From Mycobacterium sp. IS-1264 (GTDB lineage: Bacteria; Actinomycetota; Actinomycetes; Mycobacteriales; Mycobacteriaceae), in assembly GCF_001954195.1 (NCBI RefSeq), contig NZ_MBES01000012.1:85603-149602 (forward strand): DNA of 64,000 bases, in the 5' to 3' direction. Below are positions 46,442-54,572 of the stretch, piece after piece. The notes below the pieces were generated by a model, which ran no database searches, was not told the origin of the DNA, and worked only from the letters and a program-made list of their open reading frames with translations. Within the stretch, counting starts at the first letter, position 1; each line of letters begins with the position of its first letter. The position numbers were made by a program, and so were the translations under genes.

Positions 46442-46732
46442 ATGTCGCAGATTATGTACAACTACCCGGCGATGCTGGCCCACGCCGGCGACATGTCGGG
46501 CTACGCCGGCACGTTACAGGGGCTGGGCGCCGATATCGCCACCGAACAGGCCGCGCTGCAGAACGCGTGGCAGGGCGACACCGGGCTGACCTACCAGGCT
46601 TGGCAGGCACAGTGGAACCAGGCCATGGAAGACCTCGTGCGCGCCTACCGGGCGATGTCCACCACGCACGAATCCAACACCATGGCCATGCTGGCTCGCG
46701 ACACCGCCGAAGCCGCCAAATGGGGCGGTTAG
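46442..46732 (+). CDS. esxH: ESAT-6-like protein EsxH (TB10.4, Rv0288-like)
   Basis: A 96-residue WXG100 protein, with the turn AWQGDTG at residues 42-48, partner of EsxG. Two of the zinc ligands reported for the M. tuberculosis protein, His14 and His76, and also Glu77, are present (MLAHAG; TTHES), but residue 70 is Arg (codon CGG at 46649-46651, VRAYRAM) where M. tuberculosis has His70. ATG 46442 is used; a GTG immediately before it would add one Met. AAGGA precedes it. EsxG-EsxH binds host Hrs in M. tuberculosis and impairs phagosome maturation. Confidence 0.96.
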   Translation: MSQIMYNYPAMLAHAGDMSGYAGTLQGLGADIATEQAALQNAWQGDTGLTYQAWQAQWNQAMEDLVRAYRAMSTTHESNTMAMLARDTAEAAKWGG

Positions 46733-46742
46733 TTCCGACTAG

Positions 46743-47624
46743 ATGAGCGTCGAACCCAACGCCGTCGAGTTGACGGTCGATCACGCGTGGTTCATCGCCG
46801 AAAGCATTGGGGCGGGGAGCTTCCCGTGGGTGCTGGCGATCACCACGCCGTATCGTGATGCCGCGCAACGCGACGCGTTCCTCGAACGTCAAAGGGCCGA
46901 CCTGACCCGCATGGGTCTGGTGACCGATGACGGCTCCAAGACCGGCATCGTCAACCCGGCGGTGGCGGACTGGATCAGGGCGGTGTGCTTCCCGGACCGG
47001 TGGCTGGACCTGCGCTATATCGGCCCCGGTGCGGCCACCGGCACCGGCGAGCTGCTGCGCGGCGTCGTGGCGCAGCGCGCCGGCGCAGGCTCGAAAACCA
47101 TCGTCGCGTTGCGCACCGCGCAGTTGATCACGTTTACCGCAATGGATATCGACGATCCCCGGGCGCTGGTCCCGGTCCTCGGCGTCGGGCTGGCGGGGCG
47201 GCCGCCGGCCCGCTTCGAGGAGTTCAGCATGCCGGCGCGCGTGGGAGCCCGGGCCGACGAGCGGCTGCGGTCCGGCGCGCCGCTGGCCGAAGTCCTTGAC
47301 TACCTTGGCATCCCGCGCTCGGCACGACGCATGGTGGAGTCGGTGTTCGCGGGTCCACGCAGCTATGTCGAGATCGTCGCCGGCTGCCGCCGCGACGGGC
47401 AGCACGCCACCACCGACGTCGGAATGAGCATCGTCGACACCGCCGAGGGCCGGGTTCTGGTCAGCCCGTCGCGCGCGTTCGACGGCGAGTGGGTTTCGAC
47501 CTTCAGCCCGGGAACGCCCTTTGCCATCGCCTGCGCGGTCGAACAGCTGACCGCCCAGCTGCCGGACGGCCAATGGTTCCCCGGCCAGCGGCTGTCCCGA
47601 GACTTTTCCGCCCAGTACTCATAG
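46743..47624 (+). CDS. espG3: ESX-3 secretion chaperone EspG3 (Rv0289-like)
   Basis: A 293-residue cytosolic chaperone that binds the tip of PPE proteins in PE-PPE dimers and keeps them soluble for ESX-3. The EspG fold is seen from [18 protein letters not shown] at the N-terminus and [20 protein letters not shown], then [20 protein letters not shown] near the end. ATG 46743 lies 10 nt after the esxH stop. It is specific for ESX-3 partners such as PE5-PPE4 and probably the two further PPE proteins upstream. Confidence 0.94.
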   Translation: MSVEPNAVELTVDHAWFIAESIGAGSFPWVLAITTPYRDAAQRDAFLERQRADLTRMGLVTDDGSKTGIVNPAVADWIRAVCFPDRWLDLRYIGPGAATGTGELLRGVVAQRAGAGSKTIVALRTAQLITFTAMDIDDPRALVPVLGVGLAGRPPARFEEFSMPARVGARADERLRSGAPLAEVLDYLGIPRSARRMVESVFAGPRSYVEIVAGCRRDGQHATTDVGMSIVDTAEGRVLVSPSRAFDGEWVSTFSPGTPFAIACAVEQLTAQLPDGQWFPGQRLSRDFSAQYS

Positions 47625-47650
47625 CAGCAACTAGATAGAAAGAGAGCGCG

Positions 47651-47689
47651 ATGTCCCAGGAACGGCCCCAGTATTCGAGGGTCCAGTGA
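47651..47689 (+). CDS. Possible 12-residue leader ORF overlapping eccD3 start
   Basis: ATG 47651 opens MSQERPQYSRVQ and its TGA overlaps the eccD3 GTG (GTGA). AAAGAGAG lies upstream of it, and GAGGG within it serves eccD3. It could be a coupling leader; the first residues resemble those of EsxH, so a vestige of a duplication is also conceivable. Evidence is only arrangement. Confidence 0.25.
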   Translation: MSQERPQYSRVQ

Positions 47690-49104
47690 CGTCCGGCACC
47701 GTCATGCCCATCGTCCGCGTGGCCATCCTCGCGGACAGTAGGTTGACGGAGATGGCCCTGCCCGCGGAGTTGCCGCTGCGCGAAATCCTGCCAGCGGTAC
47801 AGCGTTTGGTGGTTCCCGCGGCGACCGACGACGAGTCCGAGGAGGCCGGCGACATCCAGGCCGGTTCCCAGCTGAGCCTCGCCCCGGTGGGTGGGGCGCC
47901 GTTCAGCCTGGACGCCAGCCTCGACACCGTCGGGGTCGTCGACGGAGATCTGCTGGCGTTGCAGCCGGTGCCCGTCGGGCCGGCCGCGCCGGGGATCGTC
48001 GAGGACATCGCCGACGCCGCCATGATCTTCTCGGCCTCGCGGCTAAAGCCTTGGGGCACAGCGCACATCCAGCGTGGCGCGCTGGCCGCGGTGATCACCG
48101 TGGCCTTGCTGGCGACCGGCCTGGGAGTCGCTTACCGGCTTGCGACCGGCGCGCTGGGCGGGCTGATCGCGGTCAGTGTGATCGCGGCCCTCACCGCGCT
48201 GGCCGGGTTGCTGGTCAGGCCTCGGGGGACGGGGACGGCGCTGTCGATCACGGCGCTGGCGCCTATCGGCGCGGCGCTGGCGTTAGCGGTGCCCGGGAAA
48301 TTCGGAGCGGCACAACTGATGCTGGTCGCGGCCGGCGTCACGGCGTGGTCGCTGATCGCCCTCGTGGTTTCGAGCGCCGAGCGCGAGCGGATCGTCGGTT
48401 TCTTCACCGCCACCGCGGTGGTCGGGACCGGGGTGCTGCTGGCGTCCGGTGCCGAATTGATTTGGCGCCTACCGATATTGACCATCGGCTGCGGCCTGAT
48501 CGTCGCGGCACTGCTGGTCACCATCAAGGCGGCTCAGCTGTCCGCGGTGTGGGCTCGCTTCCCGCTGCCGGTCATCCCGGCGCCGGGCGACCCAACCCCG
48601 TCGGCCCCGTCCCTGCGGGTGCTCGAGGACTTCCCGCGCCGCGTCCGCATAGGCGACGCCCATCAGAGCGGTTTCATAGCCGCCGCGGTGCTGCTCAGCG
48701 TCCTGGGATCGGTGGCGATCGCCCTGCGCCCGGAGGCATTGAGCGGCGTGGGCTGGTACGTGGTGGCCGCGACGGCGGCCGCATCGGTCCTGCGTGCCCG
48801 AGTGTGGGATTCGGCCGCGTGCAAGGCCTGGCTGCTCGCCCAGCCGTATCTGGCGGCCGGCGTCCTCGTCGTGTTCTACGCCGCGACGGGACGCTACGGC
48901 GCCGCGCTGGGCGCGGTGCTCGTGCTCACCGCGCTCATGCTCGTGTGGGTGGTCGTCGCGCTGAACCCGGGCATCGCGTCGCCGGAAAGCTATTCGCTGC
49001 CGGCGCGCCGGCTGCTGGGCTTCCTCGCGGCCGGTCTCGACGGTTCGCTGATCCCGGTCATGGCGTACCTGGTGGGTGTGTTCGGCTGGGTGCTCAATCG
49101 ATGA
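47686..49104 (+). CDS. eccD3: ESX-3 membrane channel component EccD3 (Rv0290-like)
   Basis: A 472-residue core-complex protein. The cytosolic N-terminal domain (about residues 5-110; MPIVRVAILADSRLTEMALP, then FSLDASLDTVGVVDGDLLAL) has the ubiquitin-like fold of EccD. About eleven transmembrane helices follow, starting RGALAAVITVALLATGLGVA and ending SLIPVMAYLVGVFGWVLN. GTG 47686 has GAGGG 5 nt upstream. Its stop overlaps mycP3. Length equals that of M. tuberculosis EccD3. Confidence 0.95.
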   Translation: MTSGTVMPIVRVAILADSRLTEMALPAELPLREILPAVQRLVVPAATDDESEEAGDIQAGSQLSLAPVGGAPFSLDASLDTVGVVDGDLLALQPVPVGPAAPGIVEDIADAAMIFSASRLKPWGTAHIQRGALAAVITVALLATGLGVAYRLATGALGGLIAVSVIAALTALAGLLVRPRGTGTALSITALAPIGAALALAVPGKFGAAQLMLVAAGVTAWSLIALVVSSAERERIVGFFTATAVVGTGVLLASGAELIWRLPILTIGCGLIVAALLVTIKAAQLSAVWARFPLPVIPAPGDPTPSAPSLRVLEDFPRRVRIGDAHQSGFIAAAVLLSVLGSVAIALRPEALSGVGWYVVAATAAASVLRARVWDSAACKAWLLAQPYLAAGVLVVFYAATGRYGAALGAVLVLTALMLVWVVVALNPGIASPESYSLPARRLLGFLAAGLDGSLIPVMAYLVGVFGWVLNR

Positions 49105-50492
49105 TCCGATCCGGATTAGCCTGCGCCACAGCGGCTCTGGCCGCTGCGGTGTGGGCCGCTCCGCCCGCGTTCGCGGTGAGTCCGCCGGCGGTCGACCCCG
49201 GCGTGGCGCCGCCCGGCGGCACGCCGGGACCCGGGGAGCCGATGGAGCAGCGCGGCCCGTGCAGCACCTCCGGTGTCATCCCCGGCACCGATCCCGGCGT
49301 GGTGACGCGCAGCCAGGCAATGCTGAATCTGCCTGCGGCCTGGCAGTTTTCCCGCGGCGAAGGGCAGCTGGTCGCGGTCATCGACACCGGGGTGCGCCGC
49401 GGCCCGCGGCTGCCCAATGTCGACCCCGGCGGTGACTATGTGGAGACGACCGACGGCCTGACCGATTGCGACGGGCACGGCACCCTGGTCGCCGGCCTGA
49501 TCGCCGGCCAGCCCGTCGCCGAAGACGGCTTTTCGGGGGTCGCCCCCGCAGCGCGGGTGCTGTCGCTGCGGGCGATGTCGGCCAAGTTCTCACCGAGGAC
49601 GGCGGGCGGGGATCCGATGCTGGCGCGCGCCGCCTTCGACGTCGCGACGCTGGCGCGCGCGATCGTGCATGCGGCCGACCTCGGCGCGAAGGTGATCAAC
49701 ATCTCGACCGTGACCTGCCTGCCCGCCGACCGGCCCGTCGACCAGGCCGCGCTGGGCGCGGCGATCCGCTACGCCGCCGTGGACAAGGACGCGGTGATCG
49801 TGGCCGCCGCGGGCAACACCGGGGCGACCGGATCGGTGGGCGGCGGAACGTCCTGCGAATCGAACCCGCTTACCGACCTGGGCCGTCCCGGTGATCCGCG
49901 GAACTGGGCCGGCGTCGCGTCGGTTTCCATCCCGTCGTGGTGGCAGCCGTATGTGCTGTCAGCGGCGTCGCTGACACCGGATGGCCAGGCGTCGAAATTC
50001 ACCATGGCCGGACCGTGGGTGGGTATCGCGGCGCCGGGCGAAAACATCGCGTCGGTGAGCAACCGGGACGGTGGCGGCCTCGCCAACGGCCTGCCCGACG
50101 ACCACCAGCAGCAGATCGCGCTGAGCGGCACCAGCTATGCGACCGCTTATGTGGCGGGCGTCGCGGCGCTGGTTCGTAGCAAGTACCCGGATCTGACGGC
50201 CTCCCAGGCAATCCACCGCATCACCGCGACCGCGCACAACGGTGCGCGCGCGCCGTCGAACGTCGTGGGCGCCGGCAGCGTCGACGCGGTGGCGGCCCTG
50301 ACCTGGGAGCTGCCCGCCGGCAACGGGCCCGGCGCGGCGGCGGCGAAGCCGGTGGCCGTACCGCCGGCACCCGCGCCGAGAGACAACACACCACGGACCG
50401 TCGCGTTCGTCGGCACCGCCGCGCTGGCTTTGCTCGTCGCGGCCGTCGCCGGCATCGCCGCGATCGTCCGACGAAAGGAGACCACCCCGTGA
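49101..50492 (+). CDS. mycP3: ESX-3 mycosin protease MycP3 (Rv0291-like)
   Basis: A 463-residue membrane-anchored subtilisin-like protease. A signal peptide (residues 1-25, LACATAALAAAVWAAPPAFA) leads into a propeptide-like segment. The catalytic triad is Asp95 (VAVIDTGV), His126 (DCDGHGTLVAG) and Ser345 (LSGTSYATAYVAG), with Asn239 (AAAGNTG) for the oxyanion hole. A C-terminal membrane helix (FVGTAALALLVAAVAGIAAIV) anchors it in the inner membrane. The ATG overlaps the eccD3 stop (ATGA), which excludes the longer upstream frame. Mycosins stabilise the ESX complex independently of catalysis. Confidence 0.95.
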   Translation: MIRSGLACATAALAAAVWAAPPAFAVSPPAVDPGVAPPGGTPGPGEPMEQRGPCSTSGVIPGTDPGVVTRSQAMLNLPAAWQFSRGEGQLVAVIDTGVRRGPRLPNVDPGGDYVETTDGLTDCDGHGTLVAGLIAGQPVAEDGFSGVAPAARVLSLRAMSAKFSPRTAGGDPMLARAAFDVATLARAIVHAADLGAKVINISTVTCLPADRPVDQAALGAAIRYAAVDKDAVIVAAAGNTGATGSVGGGTSCESNPLTDLGRPGDPRNWAGVASVSIPSWWQPYVLSAASLTPDGQASKFTMAGPWVGIAAPGENIASVSNRDGGGLANGLPDDHQQQIALSGTSYATAYVAGVAALVRSKYPDLTASQAIHRITATAHNGARAPSNVVGAGSVDAVAALTWELPAGNGPGAAAAKPVAVPPAPAPRDNTPRTVAFVGTAALALLVAAVAGIAAIVRRKETTP

Positions 50493-51487
50493 GTGCGCTA
50501 CCTACTCCAGGAAGCGGCCGAATCACCTTGGCGGCGTTGGCCGTTGTGCCCGCGGTGCTGGCCTACCCCTGGCACTCCACCCGCGACTACTGGCTGCTCG
50601 GTGTCGCCGTGTTCGCCGTGCTCGTGCTGTTCAGCTGGTCGCGTGGACTGTACTTGACCACCCTCGTGGGCCGCCGCCTGGCGATCATCGGGCGCCGGAG
50701 CGGGGTCGTGCCGCGGTCCGGCCCGCCCACCAAGACCACTGCGCTACTGCGCATTGGAGCCCCGGTCGGCGATTCGGATGTGCTGCCGCTGCCGGTGATC
50801 GCCGGGTATCTGGACCGCTACGGCATTCGTGCCGACAAGATCCGAATCACCAGCCGCGGCAACGAATCCGACGTGTCACGCCGGGAGACGTGGATCGGGC
50901 TCACGGTATCGGCCGCCGACAACCTGACGGCGCTGCAGGCCCGCTCGGCGCGGATCCCGTTGCAGGAGACGGCCGAGGTCGCGGTGCGCCGGCTCGCAGA
51001 TCATCTTCGTGAGCTCGGCTGGGAGGCGGGCACGGTCGGGCCCGACGACGTGCCGCGGCTGCTCACCCCGAATGTCCGGGAGACGTGGCGTGGTGTGCAG
51101 CGCGGTGGCTCGGATTACATTGCGGCATACCAAGTCAGCGTCGACGCCGGGTTGGCGGACACCTTGGACGCGATCCGGTCCTATCCGGCGCGCGAGACGT
51201 GCACGGCGCTGGAGATCGCCGCCTCCGGGCCGGGAAACCGGACCACGATCGCGGCCGCATGTGCATTCCTCACCGAGGCCCCGCCGAAAAGCGGTGCACC
51301 GGTGGACGGATTGACGCCGCAACGCGGAAACCACCAGCCGGCATTGGCGGCGCTGGATTTGTTGTCCACGCAACGCCTCGACGGCCACACGGATGCGCCC
51401 GCCGACCTGCTGACGCGGCTGCGCTTGCCCAGCGCCGCGGCCGGGAAGCACCGGGAACCGCGGACCGAGGCCGTCAGTCGAACATGA
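50489..51487 (+). CDS. eccE3: ESX-3 core component EccE3 (Rv0292-like)
   Basis: A 332-residue peripheral core-complex protein with two N-terminal membrane helices (ITLAALAVVPAVLAYPW and YWLLGVAVFAVLVLFSW) and a cytosolic domain of EccE type (WIGLTVSAADNLTALQARSA, ETAEVAVRRLADHLRELGWE). GTG 50489 overlaps the mycP3 stop (GTGA). It is the last gene of the ESX-3 operon; its final 14 bp overlap the convergent hydrolase gene, and no terminator is visible between them. Confidence 0.94.
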   Translation: MSALPTPGSGRITLAALAVVPAVLAYPWHSTRDYWLLGVAVFAVLVLFSWSRGLYLTTLVGRRLAIIGRRSGVVPRSGPPTKTTALLRIGAPVGDSDVLPLPVIAGYLDRYGIRADKIRITSRGNESDVSRRETWIGLTVSAADNLTALQARSARIPLQETAEVAVRRLADHLRELGWEAGTVGPDDVPRLLTPNVRETWRGVQRGGSDYIAAYQVSVDAGLADTLDAIRSYPARETCTALEIAASGPGNRTTIAAACAFLTEAPPKSGAPVDGLTPQRGNHQPALAALDLLSTQRLDGHTDAPADLLTRLRLPSAAAGKHREPRTEAVSRT

Positions 51488-52655
51488 AGTCGTGCAGGAA
51501 ACTGGTCATCCGCCGCAGATAATCGAGCTGACTGATGTGCAGCACGTGACTGCCCGGAAACCAGTGCAGCGCACAGTGATCCCAATGGTGCCACAGCATC
51601 ACGGCCTGGTCCGGCGGGGCCATCCGGTCACCCAGGCCGGTGATGATCATCCGGCGGTCGACCAGCGGCCGGTAGTTCAGGGGGCAGTGATAGGACAGCC
51701 CGGCGTTTAACTCCTCGCGGCTGATGTGGGACAGCCGCAGGCCGAGCCCGACGAGTTTGTTGGCGGGGAACCACTGATCGAACATCGTCGCGGGAGTGAC
51801 GACGGGACAGTTGGGAATGACGGCCTCGAGCCGGTCGTCGACGGAGGCCACGAGCGCCGAGGTGTAACCGCCCAGCGAGATTCCGGTCAGCGCGATGCGC
51901 TCGACGCCGGTGTGGCGCAAATAGTCCACGATGGACCGGAAGTCGTGCACGGCCTGGGCCATCGCCTCCGCGAAGCCGCTGAGGCCGCCGGCGAAATAGC
52001 CGAATCCGCTGAACGGCGAGAACCTTTCGGCCCGCCGGCCGTGAAACGGCAGCGTGTACATCAGGACGTCGTAGCCGGACCGGTAATACCAAGGGAGGGA
52101 GAAGAATCGCCCGTTGGCCAGATACGACGAGCCCATGAAACCGTGGATGACGCACAGCGTCGGGCGCGGTCCGTCGTCGTGGCGCCAATGCTGCGCGCGC
52201 ACGATGTTGTTGGACCCCCACGCGCTCCATTGCCTGCGCATGGCCGGATTGATCGCCGTGAAACTGCTGGGGAACGCGATGTTGTCCACGGTGCCGCGGG
52301 CAATCCACTCCGCGAGCCGACTGGCCGGCCGCGACGACACCCGCGGCAGTTCGGTGGGCGCCGGAAACGAAACCACCGGATCGTGCTCGGCCGCCAGCTC
52401 GGCGTAGAAGTTCAGGTTGTCGTGTTCGGTGGACGCGGCCTGGCGCACCGAGGTGGCGAGAACCACCGGTGCAACCGTGGCTGCCAATACCGACGAGACC
52501 CAGGTGCGCAGCGCGAGATCCCCGACAGCGGATGCCTCGACGACCATCCGATCGCGAGACGACAACGCGGAGCGTGGCGGCAATCCCTCGGCGCCGGGCG
52601 GGACGTCGGCGCCGGGAGCGTCGGGAAGGGGGATGGGCGTGGGATCGAACGTCAC
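51474..52655 (-). CDS. Alpha/beta hydrolase-fold protein (Rv0293c-like)
   Basis: A 393-residue hydrolase-like protein. Oxyanion-loop region LCVIHGFMGSSYLANG, nucleophile elbow GISLGGYTSALVAS (GxSxG), acid region MIITGLGDRMAPPDQA and a late His (FPGSHVLHISQ) complete a probable triad. It has no signal peptide. The start is GTG 52655; the reading frame is open further upstream but lacks good starts. Its substrate is not known, and the gene adjoins ESX-3 in M. tuberculosis as well. The 3' end overlaps eccE3 by 14 bp. Confidence 0.85.
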   Translation of the reverse strand: MTFDPTPIPLPDAPGADVPPGAEGLPPRSALSSRDRMVVEASAVGDLALRTWVSSVLAATVAPVVLATSVRQAASTEHDNLNFYAELAAEHDPVVSFPAPTELPRVSSRPASRLAEWIARGTVDNIAFPSSFTAINPAMRRQWSAWGSNNIVRAQHWRHDDGPRPTLCVIHGFMGSSYLANGRFFSLPWYYRSGYDVLMYTLPFHGRRAERFSPFSGFGYFAGGLSGFAEAMAQAVHDFRSIVDYLRHTGVERIALTGISLGGYTSALVASVDDRLEAVIPNCPVVTPATMFDQWFPANKLVGLGLRLSHISREELNAGLSYHCPLNYRPLVDRRMIITGLGDRMAPPDQAVMLWHHWDHCALHWFPGSHVLHISQLDYLRRMTSFLHDFMFD

Positions 52656-52808
52656 GAACGCCGATGCTAGCCCGCCGGGCCGGGGCGTTTGGCCGGTTTC
52701 GAATCGGCTCTGTGGAATGGGGCCCACTCGGGCGGCGCCGGGAGCGCATGCGGTAATACGGTTTTGTCTATCAGCGGACTAGCGACGGTATCGATCAGGA
52801 GGACCGCC

Positions 52809-53594
52809 ATGTGGGATCCCGACGTCTACCTGGCATTTGCCGACCATCGCAGCCGCCCGTTCTACGACTTGCTTTCGCGGGTAGGTGCCGAGCGCGCGCG
52901 CCGCGTCGTCGACCTCGGTTGCGGTCCCGGCCACCTGACCAAGTACCTGTCCAAGCGTTGGCCCGGTGCGGTGATCGAGGCGATGGACAGTTCACCGGAG
53001 ATGGTCGCGGCCGCCCGGGAGCGCGGCATCGACGCCACCACCGGTGACTTGCGGGACTGGAAGCCCAAGCCCGACACCGACGTGGTGATCAGCAACGCGG
53101 CGCTGCACTGGGTGCCCGAACACGCCGACCTGCTGCTGCGCTGGACCGGCGAACTGGCGCCGGGATCCTGGATCGGCGCCCAGATCCCCGCCAACTTCGA
53201 CACGCCGTCGCATGCCGCGGTGCGGGCGGTGGCTCGCCGTGAGCACTACGCAAAAACCATGCGCGACATACCATTTCGTGTTGGTGCGGTGGTCCAGTCA
53301 CCGACGCACTACGCCAATCTTCTGATGGACGCCGGATGCCGGGTGGATGTCTGGGAGACCACGTATCTGCACCAGCTGACCGGTGAACACCCGGTGCTGG
53401 AATGGATCACCGGCACCGCGCTGGTACCGGTCCGCGAGCGCCTCGACGACGAGGGCTGGGAGGAATTTCGCCAGGAACTCATCCCGTTGCTCGACGATGC
53501 CTATCCGGCCCGGTCCGACGGGACGACGATCTTCCCGTTCCGGCGGGTGTTCATCGTCGCCCAGGTCGGCGGCTCGCAACCCTCAGGTGGGTAG
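52809..53594 (+). CDS. tam: Trans-aconitate 2-methyltransferase (Rv0294-like)
   Basis: A 261-residue class I SAM methyltransferase that esterifies trans-aconitate, an inhibitor of aconitase. It shows [20 protein letters not shown] (SAM motif I), [16 protein letters not shown], and [25 protein letters not shown] lies 6 nt before ATG 52809. The last eight residues (GGSQPSGG) and the stop are encoded within the first copy of a 50-bp direct repeat whose other copy forms the 3' end of stf0 on the opposite strand, so this tail may be a by-product of duplication. Confidence 0.93.
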   Translation: MWDPDVYLAFADHRSRPFYDLLSRVGAERARRVVDLGCGPGHLTKYLSKRWPGAVIEAMDSSPEMVAAARERGIDATTGDLRDWKPKPDTDVVISNAALHWVPEHADLLLRWTGELAPGSWIGAQIPANFDTPSHAAVRAVARREHYAKTMRDIPFRVGAVVQSPTHYANLLMDAGCRVDVWETTYLHQLTGEHPVLEWITGTALVPVRERLDDEGWEEFRQELIPLLDDAYPARSDGTTIFPFRRVFIVAQVGGSQPSGG

Positions 53595-53616
53595 CCCCAA
53601 CGTCGGCGCCTCTTCC
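53567..53616. repeat. 50-bp direct repeat, copy 1 (3' end of tam)
   Basis: Identical over 50 bp to 53693-53742. This copy contains the last 8 codons and the stop of tam. The second copy lies exactly 126 bp further on. Confidence 0.95.
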
Positions 53617-53619
53617 GGG

Positions 53620-53687
53620 CGCGTCGAACGTGGGGGATATGCACGCGTTTTGATCACTTTTCGTCCATATCACCCACGCTCGGCGCG
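53620..53687. repeat. Palindromic element between the 50-bp direct repeats
   Basis: Arms 53620-53641 and 53666-53687 are complementary at 19 of 22 positions (core CGTGGG...GATATG), with a 24-base AT-richer loop. It fills almost the whole 76-bp space between the direct repeats. It resembles a small repetitive palindrome or MITE-like unit, or a terminator for the two convergent genes. Confidence 0.75.
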
Positions 53688-53692
53688 TAACG

Positions 53693-53742
53693 CGGCGGCT
53701 CGCAACCCTCAGGTGGGTAGCCCCAACGTCGGCGCCTCTTCC
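53693..53742. repeat. 50-bp direct repeat, copy 2 (3' end of stf0)
   Basis: Second identical copy. On the minus strand it encodes the Stf0 C-terminus [10 protein letters not shown] and its stop. Because that ending continues the Stf0 family alignment as I know it, this is probably the ancestral copy. Confidence 0.95.
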
Positions 53743-54506
53743 CGATAACGGTCGACCCACTCGTCGGAGCGCTGGTTGGCCTGCCGTTCCAGCATCGGCG
53801 GGGGAGCCAGCTTCGGATCCTGCCCGAGCGCGACGAGAATGTCGGCGACGATCGACGTCAGGTTGCGCCACAGCACCGGGTAGGAGATGTCGATCGGTTC
53901 GATGGATTCCTCGTCGAACCAAGCGCGCCAGCTGGTTTCCTGGCCGCGGAGGTTCCTGACGATGTGCGCAATGGCGCCGGCGTGATAGTCGGCCCGCGAG
54001 TCGCGCTCGGCGTCCGGCTGGCCGCGCCACACCTGGGTCTGCACGGCGCGCCAGAACGACACCGCCTGCGACACCACGTCCGGTCGATAGACATGCACGT
54101 ACACGGGCTCGCTGCCGATCACGTCGCGGATCGCCGCGCCCAGGGTGTCACCCGAGCGGTCCGGCAGTTTCGCCGCGCGCTCGAGCAGCAGCGGCGTCTG
54201 GTTCCACATCAGCTTGCCGCCCCAGATGCCGTTGGGCGTACGGCCGGAACTACGGATGTGCTCGCGCCACGCCTCCGGCGTCGCGGGGTCCGGGGTGCCG
54301 GGAACCAGGGGATCGAGCAGCCGCAAGATCGACTCGTCCTCGACGTCGGCGAACCACTGCCGGGGCTGGGGCGCCATGCCGGTGGACGGCAGGTATTGGA
54401 AGAACTCTTGCGGTTCCCCGGCGCATCCGGTCGCGCGAAGCGATTCCACCAGCAGTGTGCTGCCGCTGCGCTGTGTGGCGAGGACCAGATAGGACGTCGC
54501 GGCCAT
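53709..54506 (-). CDS. stf0: Trehalose 2-sulfotransferase Stf0 (Rv0295c-like)
   Basis: A 265-residue PAPS-dependent sulfotransferase making trehalose-2-sulfate, the first committed step of sulfolipid-1 in M. tuberculosis. The 5'-phosphosulfate loop is [19 protein letters not shown] at the N-terminus; [13 protein letters not shown] and [16 protein letters not shown] are Stf0-specific; the 3'-phosphate region is [17 protein letters not shown]. The C-terminal helix [18 protein letters not shown] is typical. ATG 54506. It follows a sulfatase gene by 66 nt on the same strand. Sulfolipid genes themselves are not in this window. Confidence 0.94.
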   Translation of the reverse strand: MAATSYLVLATQRSGSTLLVESLRATGCAGEPQEFFQYLPSTGMAPQPRQWFADVEDESILRLLDPLVPGTPDPATPEAWREHIRSSGRTPNGIWGGKLMWNQTPLLLERAAKLPDRSGDTLGAAIRDVIGSEPVYVHVYRPDVVSQAVSFWRAVQTQVWRGQPDAERDSRADYHAGAIAHIVRNLRGQETSWRAWFDEESIEPIDISYPVLWRNLTSIVADILVALGQDPKLAPPPMLERQANQRSDEWVDRYREEAPTLGLPT

Positions 54507-54572
54507 CGGATTAGCCTACCGCGCAACTCATTGCGGCAGAATCGCCGCGAATTAGCTTCACGCTGAACGCAA

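Noticed and set aside
48051..50492. An 813-codon open frame extending mycP3 far upstream through eccD3
   Set aside because: The upstream part is the alternate frame of eccD3; the ATG at 49101 gives a signal peptide and an ATGA overlap, and the length then fits mycosin-3.
53560..53745. Insertion sequence remnant between tam and stf0
   Set aside because: No transposase fragment, and the flanking 50-bp identity is far longer than a normal target-site duplication; described as a repeat plus palindrome instead.
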